Positions 8,609 through 18,986 of a DNA stretch of 64,000 bases are shown here, piece after piece. The stretch spans positions 372,001 through 436,000 of the forward strand of contig NZ_JQNA01000002.1 in the NCBI RefSeq assembly GCF_000745015.1, read 5' to 3'. How positions within the stretch are numbered: position 1 is the stretch's first letter; each line of letters begins with the position of its first letter. Origin of the DNA: Burkholderia sp. 9120. GTDB lineage: Bacteria > Pseudomonadota > Gammaproteobacteria > Burkholderiales > Burkholderiaceae. The position numbers were made by a program, and so were the translations under genes. The notes beneath the pieces were generated by a model. That model saw only the letters and a list, made by a program, of their open reading frames with translations, was not told the DNA's origin and searched no databases.

Positions 8609-8986
8609 ATGTCGCTCCGTCAACCTCGCGCCTTGTCCTCTCGCGACGCCGTGCCCTCGCGCCTGCCCGCCGGTCAACTGGCCCTGCACGACCTGCGCGC
8701 GCGCACCGCGATCGTGGCGGTGGAAGGCGCGCTGCAACTGCAGTTGCGCGATCACTCGCTGGCCTGGCTCGGCGACGCCGTGCCCGTCACTACGATCAGC
8801 TTGCAGGAAGGCGAGTGTTTCGTAACGCCGCAACGCGGCGTCGTGTCGATCAGCGCGGTGCAGGGGCACGCGGCGGCGTTCGTGTTGCAGCCCCCGCGCT
8901 TGCAAAACAACCTGTACGACCTGATGCGCCAGGCGCCGCAATCGCTGGCCGGGCTCGTCAAAACCTGGTGGCGACGCACCGCCTGA
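8609..8986 (+). CDS. Small DUF2917-like protein
   Basis: A 125-residue protein without signal peptide or membrane segment. It has alternating hydrophobic strands (LHDLRARTAIVAVEG, ISLQEGECFVTP) resembling the short cupin-like DUF2917 proteins common in Burkholderiales; their function is unknown to me. ATG 8609 is chosen because AAAGGA lies about 7 nt upstream. It is divergent from the MocR-type regulator and followed 70 nt later by a lipoprotein gene. The family label is by resemblance only. Confidence 0.65.
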   Translation: MSLRQPRALSSRDAVPSRLPAGQLALHDLRARTAIVAVEGALQLQLRDHSLAWLGDAVPVTTISLQEGECFVTPQRGVVSISAVQGHAAAFVLQPPRLQNNLYDLMRQAPQSLAGLVKTWWRRTA

Positions 8987-9056
8987 CACGCGCCGTCCGG
9001 CTCATCGTTGCCCAGTACAATGCATGATCCAACCCGCTTCCTTCGAGGTGCCGGTC

Positions 9057-9560
9057 ATGTCCTTTCTTCGCGCGTTGCTGTCCAGCCGTCCCGTTCGTCT
9101 GGCCGCCCTCGGCGCCGTCGTCACGCTGACGCTCAACGGTTGCGCCAGCCTGTTCGGCGGCGACCCGTTGCGCGTGAACGTGGCCGGCATCGAACCGATC
9201 GACAGCCAGGGCCTCGAAATGCGCTTCAACGTCAAACTGCGGGTGCAGAACCCCAATGAATCGGCGGTGAGCTTCGACGGCGTATCCCTCGCGCTCGAAC
9301 TGAACGGCAAGCCGTTCGCCAGCGGCGTCAGCGATCAGGGCGGCACGGTGCCGCGCTACGGCGAAACCGTCGTCAACGTGCCGCTGACCGTGCCGGCCTT
9401 CGCCGCGGTGCGCCAGGCCTTCGCGTTCGCGGGCGTCGCGCAGTCGGGGCAAATTCCCTACCTGCTGCGCGGCAAGCTCGCGGGCGGCTTGACGAGCACG
9501 ACACGTTTCGTCGATCAAGGGACCTTGAGCCTGCCGGCGCTCGGCATGGCAATGCCTTAA
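9057..9560 (+). CDS. LEA14-like (WHy domain) lipoprotein
   Basis: A 167-residue exported protein. After a basic start and a hydrophobic stretch comes LTLNGC, a plausible lipobox, so it is probably lipid-anchored. The remainder (FNVKLRVQNPNES, LALELNGKPFASG) matches the beta-sandwich of water-stress/hypersensitive-response LEA2 proteins. The role in bacteria is poorly defined; envelope stress protection is inferred. ATG 9057 begins the signal peptide directly; an in-frame ATG at 9024 would add 11 residues ahead of it. It converges with the thiolase gene. Confidence 0.78.
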   Translation: MSFLRALLSSRPVRLAALGAVVTLTLNGCASLFGGDPLRVNVAGIEPIDSQGLEMRFNVKLRVQNPNESAVSFDGVSLALELNGKPFASGVSDQGGTVPRYGETVVNVPLTVPAFAAVRQAFAFAGVAQSGQIPYLLRGKLAGGLTSTTRFVDQGTLSLPALGMAMP

Positions 9561-9588
9561 GGTTGGCACACCGGGCTGGCAAACAGCC

Positions 9589-10767
9589 TCACACCACTTC
9601 GAACAACCCCGCCGCGCCCTGGCCGCCGCCGATACACATCGTCACGACCACCAGCTTCGCGCCGCGCCGCTTGCCTTCGATCAGCGCATGGCCGGTCAGC
9701 CGCGCGCCCGACACGCCGTACGGATGGCCGACCGCGATCGCGCCGCCGTTCACGTTCAGGCGATCGTGCGGAATACCGAGCTTGTCGGCGCAATACAGCA
9801 CCTGCACCGCGAACGCCTCGTTCAGTTCCCACAGGTCGATGTCCTCGACCTTCAAACCGGCCTGCTTGAGTAGCTTCGGCACCGCGAACACCGGCCCGAT
9901 ACCCATTTCGTCCGGCTCGCAACCGGCCACCGCGAAGCCGCGGAAAATCCCCAGCGGCTGCAGGCCTTCACGCTCCGCGACCTTCGCGTTCATCACCACG
10001 CAGGCCGACGCGCCGTCCGAAAACTGGCTCGCATTGCCCGCCGTCACGACGCCACCCGGCATCGCGGTACGGATCTTCGACACGCCTTCGAGCGTGGTGT
10101 CGGCGCGAATGCCTTCGTCGCTGCTAACGGTGACTTCTTTCGTGAACAACCGGCCGCTCGCTTTATCGGCGACGCCGGCCAGCACCGTCAACGGCACGAT
10201 CTCGTCCTTGAACTTGCCGGCTTCGAGCGCGGCCGCGGCGCGTTGCTGCGAGCGCACGCCGTATTCGTCCTGACGTTCCTTCGAAATCGAATAGCGCCTG
10301 GCAACGTTTTCCGCGGTCTGCAGCATCGACCAGTAGATTTCCGGCTTGTGCTGGCTAAGCCAGCCTTCGGTCATCATGTGGCGGTTCATCTCGTTCTGCA
10401 CGCACGAGATCGATTCCACGCCGCCCGCGACGAACACGTCGCCTTCACCGGCGATCACGCGTTGCGCGGCGAGCGCGATGGTCTGCAAGCCCGACGAACA
10501 GAAGCGGTTCACCGTCATGCCCGGCACGCTGACCGGCAGGCCGCCGCGCAGCGCGATCTGCCGCGCGATGTTCATGCCCGTCGCGCCTTCCGGATTGGCG
10601 CAGCCCATGATCACGTCTTCGACGCGCGCCGGATCGAGGTTCGCGCGCTCGACCGCGGCCTGCGTCACGTGGCCGCCGAGCGTCGCGCCGTGCGTCATGT
10701 TGAAACCGCCGCGCCAGGATTTGGCGAGGCCCGTGCGGGCGGTCGATACGATTACGGCGTCAGTCAT
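9589..10767 (-). CDS. Acetyl-CoA C-acyltransferase (thiolase)
   Basis: Performs the final thiolytic step of beta-oxidation, splitting 3-ketoacyl-CoA to acetyl-CoA. Acyl-enzyme Cys90 lies in NRFCSSGLQ, His348 in AVGHPYG, and Cys378 in CIGGGQG: all three catalytic motifs are intact. Length is 392 residues, standard for degradative thiolases. AGGAG lies upstream of ATG 10767. It is downstream of the bifunctional hydratase/dehydrogenase and fatty acyl-CoA ligase genes on the same strand, fitting a fatty acid catabolic cluster (FadA role). Confidence 0.95.
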   Translation of the reverse strand: MTDAVIVSTARTGLAKSWRGGFNMTHGATLGGHVTQAAVERANLDPARVEDVIMGCANPEGATGMNIARQIALRGGLPVSVPGMTVNRFCSSGLQTIALAAQRVIAGEGDVFVAGGVESISCVQNEMNRHMMTEGWLSQHKPEIYWSMLQTAENVARRYSISKERQDEYGVRSQQRAAAALEAGKFKDEIVPLTVLAGVADKASGRLFTKEVTVSSDEGIRADTTLEGVSKIRTAMPGGVVTAGNASQFSDGASACVVMNAKVAEREGLQPLGIFRGFAVAGCEPDEMGIGPVFAVPKLLKQAGLKVEDIDLWELNEAFAVQVLYCADKLGIPHDRLNVNGGAIAVGHPYGVSGARLTGHALIEGKRRGAKLVVVTMCIGGGQGAAGLFEVV

Positions 10768-10962
10768 GCAAATCTCCTGTTTCGACGAGAGTGAGCGTAT
10801 TGGTCAGAGTGGGCGCATTAGCGCTGACTCTCGTCCCCTACAAGTTGGTCGGACCTTCCCGATGTCGATGGTGGCGTGCCGGCACTTCGCCGTACGGCAG
10901 TTTGCGGACACGCACGCGCCACCTCAGTCATTTCACTCGAAGGGCCTATGGCCCTTGAAGCC

Positions 10963-13047
10963 TCAGCCGTTGAACCCGCGACCCTTGGCCGCCAGTTCCG
11001 CGATACTCGGCGCGAGTTGCCACGCGTCGCCGTTCGGCCGCGCCGCATAGCGGCGAATCGCGCGCTCGACGTTGTAGAGCCCGACGGTATCCGCGTACAG
11101 CATCGGACCGCCGCGATACAGCGGAAAGCCGTAGCCGGTCAGATAGACCATGTCGATATCCGACGCCTTCGACGCGATGCCTTCCTCGAGAATCTTCGCG
11201 CCTTCATTGACGAGCGCGAACACGAGACGTTCGACGATTTCCTCGTCGCTGATCTTGCGGCGCTCGGCGTTGGCTTCCTTCGAGAACGCGCCGATCATCT
11301 CGTCGACCACCTTCGACGGATACGCCGCGCGGTCGCCCGCCTTGTAGTCGTACCAGCCGCCGCCGGTCTTCTGGCCGAAGCGCCCGGTCTCGCACAGACG
11401 ATCGGCGATCTTCGAATAGTGCATATCGGGATGTTCCTGATAGCGGCGCTTGCGGATCGCCCAGCCGATGTCGTTGCCGGCCAGATCGCTCATGCGGAAC
11501 GGGCCCATCGCAAAACCGAATTTCTCGATGGCCTTGTCGACCTGCGCGGGCAGCGCGCCTTCTTCGAGCATGAAGAGCGCCTGACGGATGTACTGCTCGA
11601 TCATCCGGTTGCCGATAAAGCCGTCGCACACGCCCGAGACCACCGCGGTCTTTTTGATCTTCTTCGCGAGCTTCATGACGGTGGCGAGCACGTCTTTCGC
11701 CGTGTCCTTGCCGCGCACCACTTCGAGCAGCTTCATCACGTTGGCCGGGCTGAAGAAGTGCATGCCGACCACGTCCTGCGGACGCTTCGTGAACGCGGCG
11801 ATCTTGTCGACGTCCAGCGTCGACGTGTTCGACGCGAGGATCGCGCCGGGCTTGGCCACTTCGTCGAGTCGCTTGAACACCTGCTCTTTCACGCCGAGTT
11901 CCTCGAACACGGCTTCGACGATCAGGTCGGCCTGCTTGAGGTCGTCATAGGACAGCGTGGGTGTGATCAACGCCATGCGCTGTTCGAGCGCCTCGGGCTT
12001 GAGCTTGCCCTTCTTCACGCTGGCTTCGTAGTTCTTGCGGATCGTAGCGAGTCCGCGATCGAGCGCGTCCTGTTTCGTTTCCAGCAGCGTGACCGGAATG
12101 CCCGCGTTGATGAAGTTCATCGCGATGCCGCCGCCCATCGTGCCGGCGCCGATCACCGCCACCTGGGCGATATCGCGCACCGGCGTATCGGCCGGTACAT
12201 CGGGAATCTTGCTGGCCGCGCGTTCGCCGAAGAACGCATGACGCAGCGCGTGGCTCTCGGGCGTCTGCACCAGCGCGATGAAGCAATCGCGTTCGAATGC
12301 GAGGCCCTTGTCGAAACCGTTCTGCACGCCGGCTTCCACCGCGTCGATACATTTCAGCGGCGCGGGGAAATTCTTCGCCATCGCCGAGACGGTGTTGCGC
12401 GTGAACTGGATGAAACCGGCCGCGTTCGGATGCTCGATCTTGCGATCGCGCACGCGCGGATGCGGGCCTGCCTTCGCGCCGACCTGGCGAGCGAACGCGA
12501 GCGCCGCGTCGGCCAGATCGCCTTGCGCGATTTCGTCGAACAGACCCGAATCGGCCAGTTTCTCGGACAGGACCGGCGCGCCGGACACGATCATATTGAG
12601 CGACGCTTCGAGGCCGATGGCGCGCGGCAGACGCTGCGTGCCGCCCGCGCCCGGCAGAATGCCGAGCTTCACTTCCGGCAGCGCGATCTGCGCGCCGGGC
12701 GCCGCAATGCGGTAATGCGCGCCGAGCGCCAATTCCAGACCGCCGCCCATCGCCACGCTGTGAATTGCCGCGATCACCGGTTTCGCGCTGCTTTCCACCA
12801 CCTTGATGACGGTGGCGAGCGTCGGCTCCTGGGTCGCTTTCGGCGTGTTGAATTCGGTGATGTCGGCGCCGCCCGAAAAGGCTTTGCCCGCGCCGGTCAG
12901 CACGATGGCCTTGATGGCCGGATCGTTCTGCGCGCGCTCGATTCCGTCGACGATGCCGGCTCGCGTCGACAGGCCGAGGCCATTCACGGGAGGATTGTTC
13001 AGCGTGATGACGGCCACGCCGTCATGAGTTGTGTAGTCCACTGCCAT
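10963..13047 (-). CDS. Bifunctional enoyl-CoA hydratase / 3-hydroxyacyl-CoA dehydrogenase
   Basis: Carries out two consecutive beta-oxidation steps. Residues 1 to about 190 are a crotonase domain with the two catalytic glutamates at Glu105 and Glu125 ([16 protein letters not shown]). Residues about 295-600 are the NAD-binding dehydrogenase with GAGTMGGG at 300-307, followed by the C-terminal dehydrogenase domain. Length is 694, of the FadJ/FadB-like type. GGAGG precedes ATG 13047. It is 195 nt from the thiolase gene, which could be co-transcribed. A sigma70-like promoter lies upstream at 13229-13257. Confidence 0.95.
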   Translation of the reverse strand: MAVDYTTHDGVAVITLNNPPVNGLGLSTRAGIVDGIERAQNDPAIKAIVLTGAGKAFSGGADITEFNTPKATQEPTLATVIKVVESSAKPVIAAIHSVAMGGGLELALGAHYRIAAPGAQIALPEVKLGILPGAGGTQRLPRAIGLEASLNMIVSGAPVLSEKLADSGLFDEIAQGDLADAALAFARQVGAKAGPHPRVRDRKIEHPNAAGFIQFTRNTVSAMAKNFPAPLKCIDAVEAGVQNGFDKGLAFERDCFIALVQTPESHALRHAFFGERAASKIPDVPADTPVRDIAQVAVIGAGTMGGGIAMNFINAGIPVTLLETKQDALDRGLATIRKNYEASVKKGKLKPEALEQRMALITPTLSYDDLKQADLIVEAVFEELGVKEQVFKRLDEVAKPGAILASNTSTLDVDKIAAFTKRPQDVVGMHFFSPANVMKLLEVVRGKDTAKDVLATVMKLAKKIKKTAVVSGVCDGFIGNRMIEQYIRQALFMLEEGALPAQVDKAIEKFGFAMGPFRMSDLAGNDIGWAIRKRRYQEHPDMHYSKIADRLCETGRFGQKTGGGWYDYKAGDRAAYPSKVVDEMIGAFSKEANAERRKISDEEIVERLVFALVNEGAKILEEGIASKASDIDMVYLTGYGFPLYRGGPMLYADTVGLYNVERAIRRYAARPNGDAWQLAPSIAELAAKGRGFNG

Positions 13048-13228
13048 CTCTGCCTGCCTCCATGCGATTCATGCCATGTTGCGGTTGAGGCGGCGCATGA
13101 CGCGCCGCCCGTCCGGTTCACCGAGTCGGATCATTGTCCGCTTGTTGCCGGCGAGTGGGCGACACGCTCAACGACTCATACGCCGACTCGTAACCAACTC
13201 GCTGCTCGATTAACCGGGGTCAGCAGGC

Positions 13229-13257
13229 AGAATACACAAAAAAGCACGCTCGTTCAA
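13229..13257 (-). promoter_or_regulatory. Sigma70-like promoter upstream of hydratase/dehydrogenase gene
   Basis: On the minus strand TTGAAC (13252-13257) and TATTCT (13229-13234) are separated by exactly 17 nt. It lies about 180 nt ahead of ATG 13047 in the 217-nt spacer. The match is good, but no regulator site such as a fatty-acid repressor box could be identified. Confidence 0.5.
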
Positions 13258-13264
13258 TTTACCG

Positions 13265-14941
<1,677 letters not shown>

Positions 14942-15039
14942 AAAGAGAGGTCTCCTCGTTCTGGTTGCTTCAATGGGACGCCAGCCTGCAGCGCCGCGGG
15001 AGCGGACTTACAATATCGGTTAATCCAGAGGCGCTCAAC

Positions 15040-16596
15040 ATGTCGTTTTCCCCAAGCTTTGCAGGGTTATCCGGGCCGTTAGCGGCTCTTTCCAATGCAC
15101 TCGTCAGCGCACCTGAAAACGCGTTCGCGCGGCTCGGCAGCGTCTTCCTGACCCGTCTGCCGGCGGCGCCGCTCAATGCGCCCTACATGGTCGGCTTCTC
15201 CGCGGAGACCGCCGCGCTGCTCGGTTTAGAGCCGGGCCTCCAGGGCGACCCCGGTTTCGCCGAACTGTTCTCCGGCAACGCCACGCGCGAATGGCCCGCC
15301 GAGGCGCTGCCGTATGCGTCGGTGTACTCGGGGCATCAGTTCGGCGTGTGGGCCGGCCAGCTCGGCGACGGTCGCGCGCTCGGTCTCGGCGAGGTCGCGC
15401 ATAACGGCCAACGCTTCGAGCTGCAACTCAAAGGCGCGGGGCGCACGCCCTATTCGCGCATGGGCGACGGCCGCGCAGTGCTGCGCTCGTCGATTCGCGA
15501 GTTTCTGTGTTCGGAAGCCATGCATCACCTGGGCATTCCGACCACTCGCGCGCTGTGCGTGGTCGGCTCCGATCAGCCGGTGCGGCGCGAAGAGATCGAA
15601 ACCGCCGCGGTGGTCACGCGGGTCGCGCCGAGTTTCGTGCGCTTCGGCCACTTCGAGCATTTCTATTCGAACGATCGCACCGACGCGCTGCGCGCGCTCG
15701 CCGATCACGTGATCGAGCGTTTCTATCCGCATTGCCGCGACGCCGACGACCCCTATCTCGCGCTGCTCGGCGAAGCCGTGAAATCCACCGCCGACCTGAT
15801 GGTCGAATGGCAGGCGGTCGGCTTCTGCCACGGCGTGATGAATACAGACAACATGTCGATTCTTGGCCTGACGATCGACTACGGTCCGTTCGGTTTCATG
15901 GACGGTTTCGACGCCGGCTACATCTGCAATCACTCCGATTCGCAAGGTCGTTACGCCTACAAGATGCAGCCGCAGATCGCCTACTGGAATCTCTTCTGTC
16001 TGGCGCAAGGGCTGTTGCCGCTGCTCGGCGAACAGCACGACGAAAGCGTGCGCGGCGACAAGGCGATCGAAGACGCGCAGCGCGTGCTCGGCGGTTTCAA
16101 GGAGCGTTTCGCGCCGGCATTGGAACGGCGCATGCGCGCGAAGCTCGGCCTGGAGATCGAACGCGACGGCGACGACACATTAGTGAACCGTCTGTTCGAG
16201 GTGATGCACGCCAACCGCGCCGATTTCACGCTGACGTTCCGCCATCTCGCGCGCGTGTCGCGACACGACGCGAGCGGCGACACGGCGGTGCGCGACCTGT
16301 TCCTCGACCGCGCCGCGTTCGACGCGTGGGCGAACGACTACCGCGCGCGCCTGTCCCATGAAACACGCGACGACGCCGCGCGCGCCATTGCAATGAACCG
16401 GGTCAACCCCAAATTCATTCTTCGCAATCATCTGGCGGAAACGGCGATCCGCCACGCGAAAGAGAAGGATTTTTCGGAAGTGGAGCGTCTGGCGGCGGTA
16501 CTGCGCCGCCCGTTCGACGAACAGCCCGAGCATGAAGCGTATGCGGGGTTGCCGCCCGACTGGGCGAGTTCGCTGGAAGTGAGCTGCTCGTCGTGA
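15040..16596 (+). CDS. selO: SelO (YdiU) protein AMPylase
   Basis: SelO is a pseudokinase-fold enzyme that transfers AMP to Ser/Thr/Tyr of proteins involved in redox homeostasis. Key blocks are [25 protein letters not shown] (Lys131), and the HGVMNTDN...DYGP site (Asp270, Asn271, Asp280). The protein ends SCSS, matching the conserved C-terminal Cys (selenocysteine in animals). I chose ATG 15040 (518 residues); an in-frame ATG at 14965 adds 25 unrelated residues. It is divergent from the acyl-CoA ligase gene and is followed 55 nt later by msrB, another redox gene. Confidence 0.93.
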   Translation: MSFSPSFAGLSGPLAALSNALVSAPENAFARLGSVFLTRLPAAPLNAPYMVGFSAETAALLGLEPGLQGDPGFAELFSGNATREWPAEALPYASVYSGHQFGVWAGQLGDGRALGLGEVAHNGQRFELQLKGAGRTPYSRMGDGRAVLRSSIREFLCSEAMHHLGIPTTRALCVVGSDQPVRREEIETAAVVTRVAPSFVRFGHFEHFYSNDRTDALRALADHVIERFYPHCRDADDPYLALLGEAVKSTADLMVEWQAVGFCHGVMNTDNMSILGLTIDYGPFGFMDGFDAGYICNHSDSQGRYAYKMQPQIAYWNLFCLAQGLLPLLGEQHDESVRGDKAIEDAQRVLGGFKERFAPALERRMRAKLGLEIERDGDDTLVNRLFEVMHANRADFTLTFRHLARVSRHDASGDTAVRDLFLDRAAFDAWANDYRARLSHETRDDAARAIAMNRVNPKFILRNHLAETAIRHAKEKDFSEVERLAAVLRRPFDEQPEHEAYAGLPPDWASSLEVSCSS

Positions 16597-16651
16597 CGTG
16601 CCGAAGCCGTAGTGCAGTCCCCAAAACAAGCCCGAGACAGGAACCCCGACC

Positions 16652-17083
16652 ATGAACAAGCCCGACGACCTCAACCCCAACACCCCCGACGTCCCCGCCG
16701 TGCAGAAAGACGACGCCGAGTGGCGCAAGCAGCTCTCCGACGTCGAATACCAGGTGACGCGCCACGCGGCCACCGAGCGCCCGTTCACCGGCCGCTATCA
16801 CGACCACTGGGATCGCGGCATTTACGACTGCGTGTGCTGCGGCACGCCGCTTTTCGAATCCGACACCAAGTTCGACGCCGGCTGCGGCTGGCCGAGCTAC
16901 TTCAAGCCGATCAACGGCGAAGTGATCGCCGAGAAAACCGACCGCGCGCACGGCATGCTGCGCATCGAAGTGCAATGCAAGAACTGCGGCGCGCATCTGG
17001 GTCACGTGTTCGAAGACGGCCCGGCGCCGACGGGTCTGCGTTACTGCATCAATTCGGCTGCGTTACAATTCGAGCCCAAGTAA
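16652..17083 (+). CDS. msrB: MsrB, peptide-methionine (R)-S-oxide reductase
   Basis: Reduces the R epimer of methionine sulfoxide in proteins. The structural zinc site is Cys60-x-x-Cys63 and Cys109-x-x-Cys112; the catalytic Cys132 lies in [19 protein letters not shown] is the usual substrate-pocket block. Length is 143 residues. It is cytosolic (no signal). It sits downstream of selO on the same strand and is followed by yciB; the run may be one operon. Confidence 0.96.
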   Translation: MNKPDDLNPNTPDVPAVQKDDAEWRKQLSDVEYQVTRHAATERPFTGRYHDHWDRGIYDCVCCGTPLFESDTKFDAGCGWPSYFKPINGEVIAEKTDRAHGMLRIEVQCKNCGAHLGHVFEDGPAPTGLRYCINSAALQFEPK

Positions 17084-17196
17084 CGCAGCGCGGAGTCCGG
17101 CGCATTGCCGGTGGGGCCTGCGTTGCAGGCGCCCGCCGGCCGTTTCGCGCCGCGTCCCTCATTCCTCGACTCCTTCTGCGAATTCCCGACCAGATA

Positions 17197-17727
17197 ATGA
17201 AATTCCTGTTCGATCTGTTCCCGATCATCCTGTTCTTCGTCGCCTTCAAGATCTGGGGCATTTTCACGGCGACGGCAGTGGCGATCGTCGCCACGCTGGT
17301 GCAGATCGCGTGGGTGGCGTTCCGTCACCGCAAGGTCGATCCGATGCTGTGGGTGAGCCTCGGCGTCGTCACCGTATTTGGCGGCGCGACGCTCGTGCTG
17401 CATAACGACACTTTCATCAAGTGGAAGCCGACCGTGCTGTACTGGGCGTTTTCCGTTGCGCTGATCGTCTCGCAACTGGCCTTCAACAAGAACCTGATCG
17501 AAGCGATGATGGGCAAGCAGATCACGCTGCCGCACGCGATCTGGGGCAAGCTGAGCGTAGTCTGGGCGATCTTTTTCGTACTGCTCGGGCTCGTCAATCT
17601 GTTCGTCGCGTACAACTACACCACCGACCAGTGGGTCAATTTCAAGCTGTTCGGCGCGACCGGTTGCCTCGTGGTGTTTATCGTTGGACAGAGCTTGTGG
17701 CTGTCGAAGTACATGAAGGAAGAATGA
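17197..17727 (+). CDS. yciB: YciB/IspZ septation protein A, inner membrane
   Basis: A 176-residue polytopic membrane protein of the septation protein A family, involved in envelope integrity and cell division. Five hydrophobic segments are visible, beginning [19 protein letters not shown] and ending near [11 protein letters not shown]; the internal block [17 protein letters not shown] is the family signature. ATG 17197 starts the first helix directly; upstream in-frame codons encode non-family sequence. One nucleotide separates it from bolA. Confidence 0.94.
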   Translation: MKFLFDLFPIILFFVAFKIWGIFTATAVAIVATLVQIAWVAFRHRKVDPMLWVSLGVVTVFGGATLVLHNDTFIKWKPTVLYWAFSVALIVSQLAFNKNLIEAMMGKQITLPHAIWGKLSVVWAIFFVLLGLVNLFVAYNYTTDQWVNFKLFGATGCLVVFIVGQSLWLSKYMKEE

Positions 17728-17728
17728 C

Positions 17729-18049
17729 ATGACCACCGACACCCATGTTTTCATGCACGCCACCACCGCCGAGCGTGCCGCGCTGATCGAAGCGCGCCTC
17801 AGCGCCGCGCTCGCGCCGGTCGCGTCGATCCAGATCAGCGACGACAGCGCGCAGCACGCGGGCCATGCCGGCGCCTCGGCCGGCGGTCATTTCAGTGTCA
17901 CGATCGTGGCCGCCGCATTCGCCGGCAAGGCCCGCGTGGCGCGGCATCGCATGGTGTATGATGCGCTGGCCGATGCCATGCAGCGCGGCATTCATGCCCT
18001 TGCAATCACGGCGTATACGCCCGAAGAATTCGCTTTGTTGCCCCGCTAG
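17729..18049 (+). CDS. BolA family protein
   Basis: A small 106-residue BolA-fold protein. The family block RVARHRMVYDALADAM followed by IHALAI is intact, including the conserved His in RHR. BolA proteins pair with monothiol glutaredoxins in Fe-S handling and affect cell shape. Its start ATG lies one nucleotide after the yciB stop, so translation is likely coupled, an order often seen in betaproteobacteria. The next gene begins 10 nt after its stop. Confidence 0.92.
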   Translation: MTTDTHVFMHATTAERAALIEARLSAALAPVASIQISDDSAQHAGHAGASAGGHFSVTIVAAAFAGKARVARHRMVYDALADAMQRGIHALAITAYTPEEFALLPR

Positions 18050-18059
18050 GAACCTTCCG

Positions 18060-18839
18060 ATGACCTTGAAGAAAACCCACCTTTGGGTATTGCTGGCTGC
18101 GTTCGCGGCCGCACCTGCATTTGCACAGAACATCGCTGTCGTGAACGGCACGCCGATTCCGAAGGCACGCGCCGACGCGCTGATCGAACAACTGGTGCAT
18201 CAAGGCCAGCAAAACACGCCGCAACTGCAAACGGCTGTGCGCGAAGAGCTGGTGAATCGCGAAATCCTGATGCAGGAAGCCCTGCGTCGCGGCCTGCCGA
18301 ATCGTCCGGACATCAAGGCACAAATCGCCGTCGCGCAACAAACCGTGGTGCTGCGCGCGCTGATCGAAGACTTCGTGAAGAACAACACGCCGAGCGACGC
18401 CGAAGTCACCGCGCGTTACAACGCGCTGATCAAAGATGCGGGCGGCAAGGAATATCACCTGCACCACATCCTGGTGGACAACGAACAGCAGGCAAAGGAC
18501 CTGATCGCGAAGATCAAGGCCGGCGCAAGCTTCGAAGATCTCGCCAAGCAATACTCGAAGGACCCGGGATCGGGCAAGAACGGCGGTGACCTGGACTGGT
18601 CCGACCCGAAGGCTTATGTGCCTGAATTCGCGGACGCGGCTACGCATCTGCAGAAAGGCCAGATGACCGACACGCCGGTGCATACGCAATTCGGCTGGCA
18701 CATCATTCGCCTCGACGATACGCGCGCTATCACGCCGCCGCCGCTGGAACAGGTGCGTCCGCAGATCGTGCAGCAGATCCAGCAGGAAAAGCTGCAAGCG
18801 TTCGAAGAAGGCCTGCGTAAGAACGCGAAGATTCAGTAA
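18060..18839 (+). CDS. Periplasmic peptidyl-prolyl isomerase (parvulin, PpiC/SurA type)
   Basis: A 259-residue periplasmic folding factor. The signal peptide MTLKKTHLWVLLAAFAAAP ends in AFAQ with cleavage before Gln. A SurA-like N-terminal helix region is followed by a parvulin domain at about residues 130-225 (HLHHILVDNE, GGDLDWSDP, TQFGWHIIRLDD). It is downstream of bolA at 10 nt and followed by a terminator. Likely role is folding of outer-membrane or secreted proteins; the specific client is unknown. Confidence 0.92.
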   Translation: MTLKKTHLWVLLAAFAAAPAFAQNIAVVNGTPIPKARADALIEQLVHQGQQNTPQLQTAVREELVNREILMQEALRRGLPNRPDIKAQIAVAQQTVVLRALIEDFVKNNTPSDAEVTARYNALIKDAGGKEYHLHHILVDNEQQAKDLIAKIKAGASFEDLAKQYSKDPGSGKNGGDLDWSDPKAYVPEFADAATHLQKGQMTDTPVHTQFGWHIIRLDDTRAITPPPLEQVRPQIVQQIQQEKLQAFEEGLRKNAKIQ

Positions 18840-18867
18840 GCGGGTTACTTGCCCACTGGCTGAAACG

Positions 18868-18893
18868 AACAAGCCGCCCTCGGGCGGCTTGTT
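18868..18893 (+). terminator. Rho-independent terminator after parvulin gene
   Basis: A perfect 12-bp stem (AACAAGCCGCCC / GGGCGGCTTGTT) with a 2-nt centre is followed by a T-rich stretch. It lies 28 nt after the stop of the parvulin gene. Confidence 0.85.
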
Positions 18894-18940
18894 TGCTTTG
18901 ATGACCTGGTTGTTTTACGTTTTGCTCGGTGTGTGAGACA

Positions 18941-18966
18941 AAAAAACCGCCCTCGGGCGGTTTTTT
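18941..18966 (-). terminator. Terminator after purL
   Basis: A 12-bp stem with A-run and T-run arms (AAAAAACCGCCC / GGGCGGTTTTTT) lies 20 nt past the purL stop. It works on either strand; the core GCCC-TC-GGGC is the same as in the terminator 73 nt to the left. Confidence 0.85.
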
Positions 18967-18986
18967 GTTTCTGCTCAACCTCAGCC

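Noticed and set aside
18868..18966. Two nearly identical hairpins as a mobile repeat
   Set aside because: Both are explained as ordinary terminators serving the convergent parvulin and purL genes; only the GC-rich core is shared.
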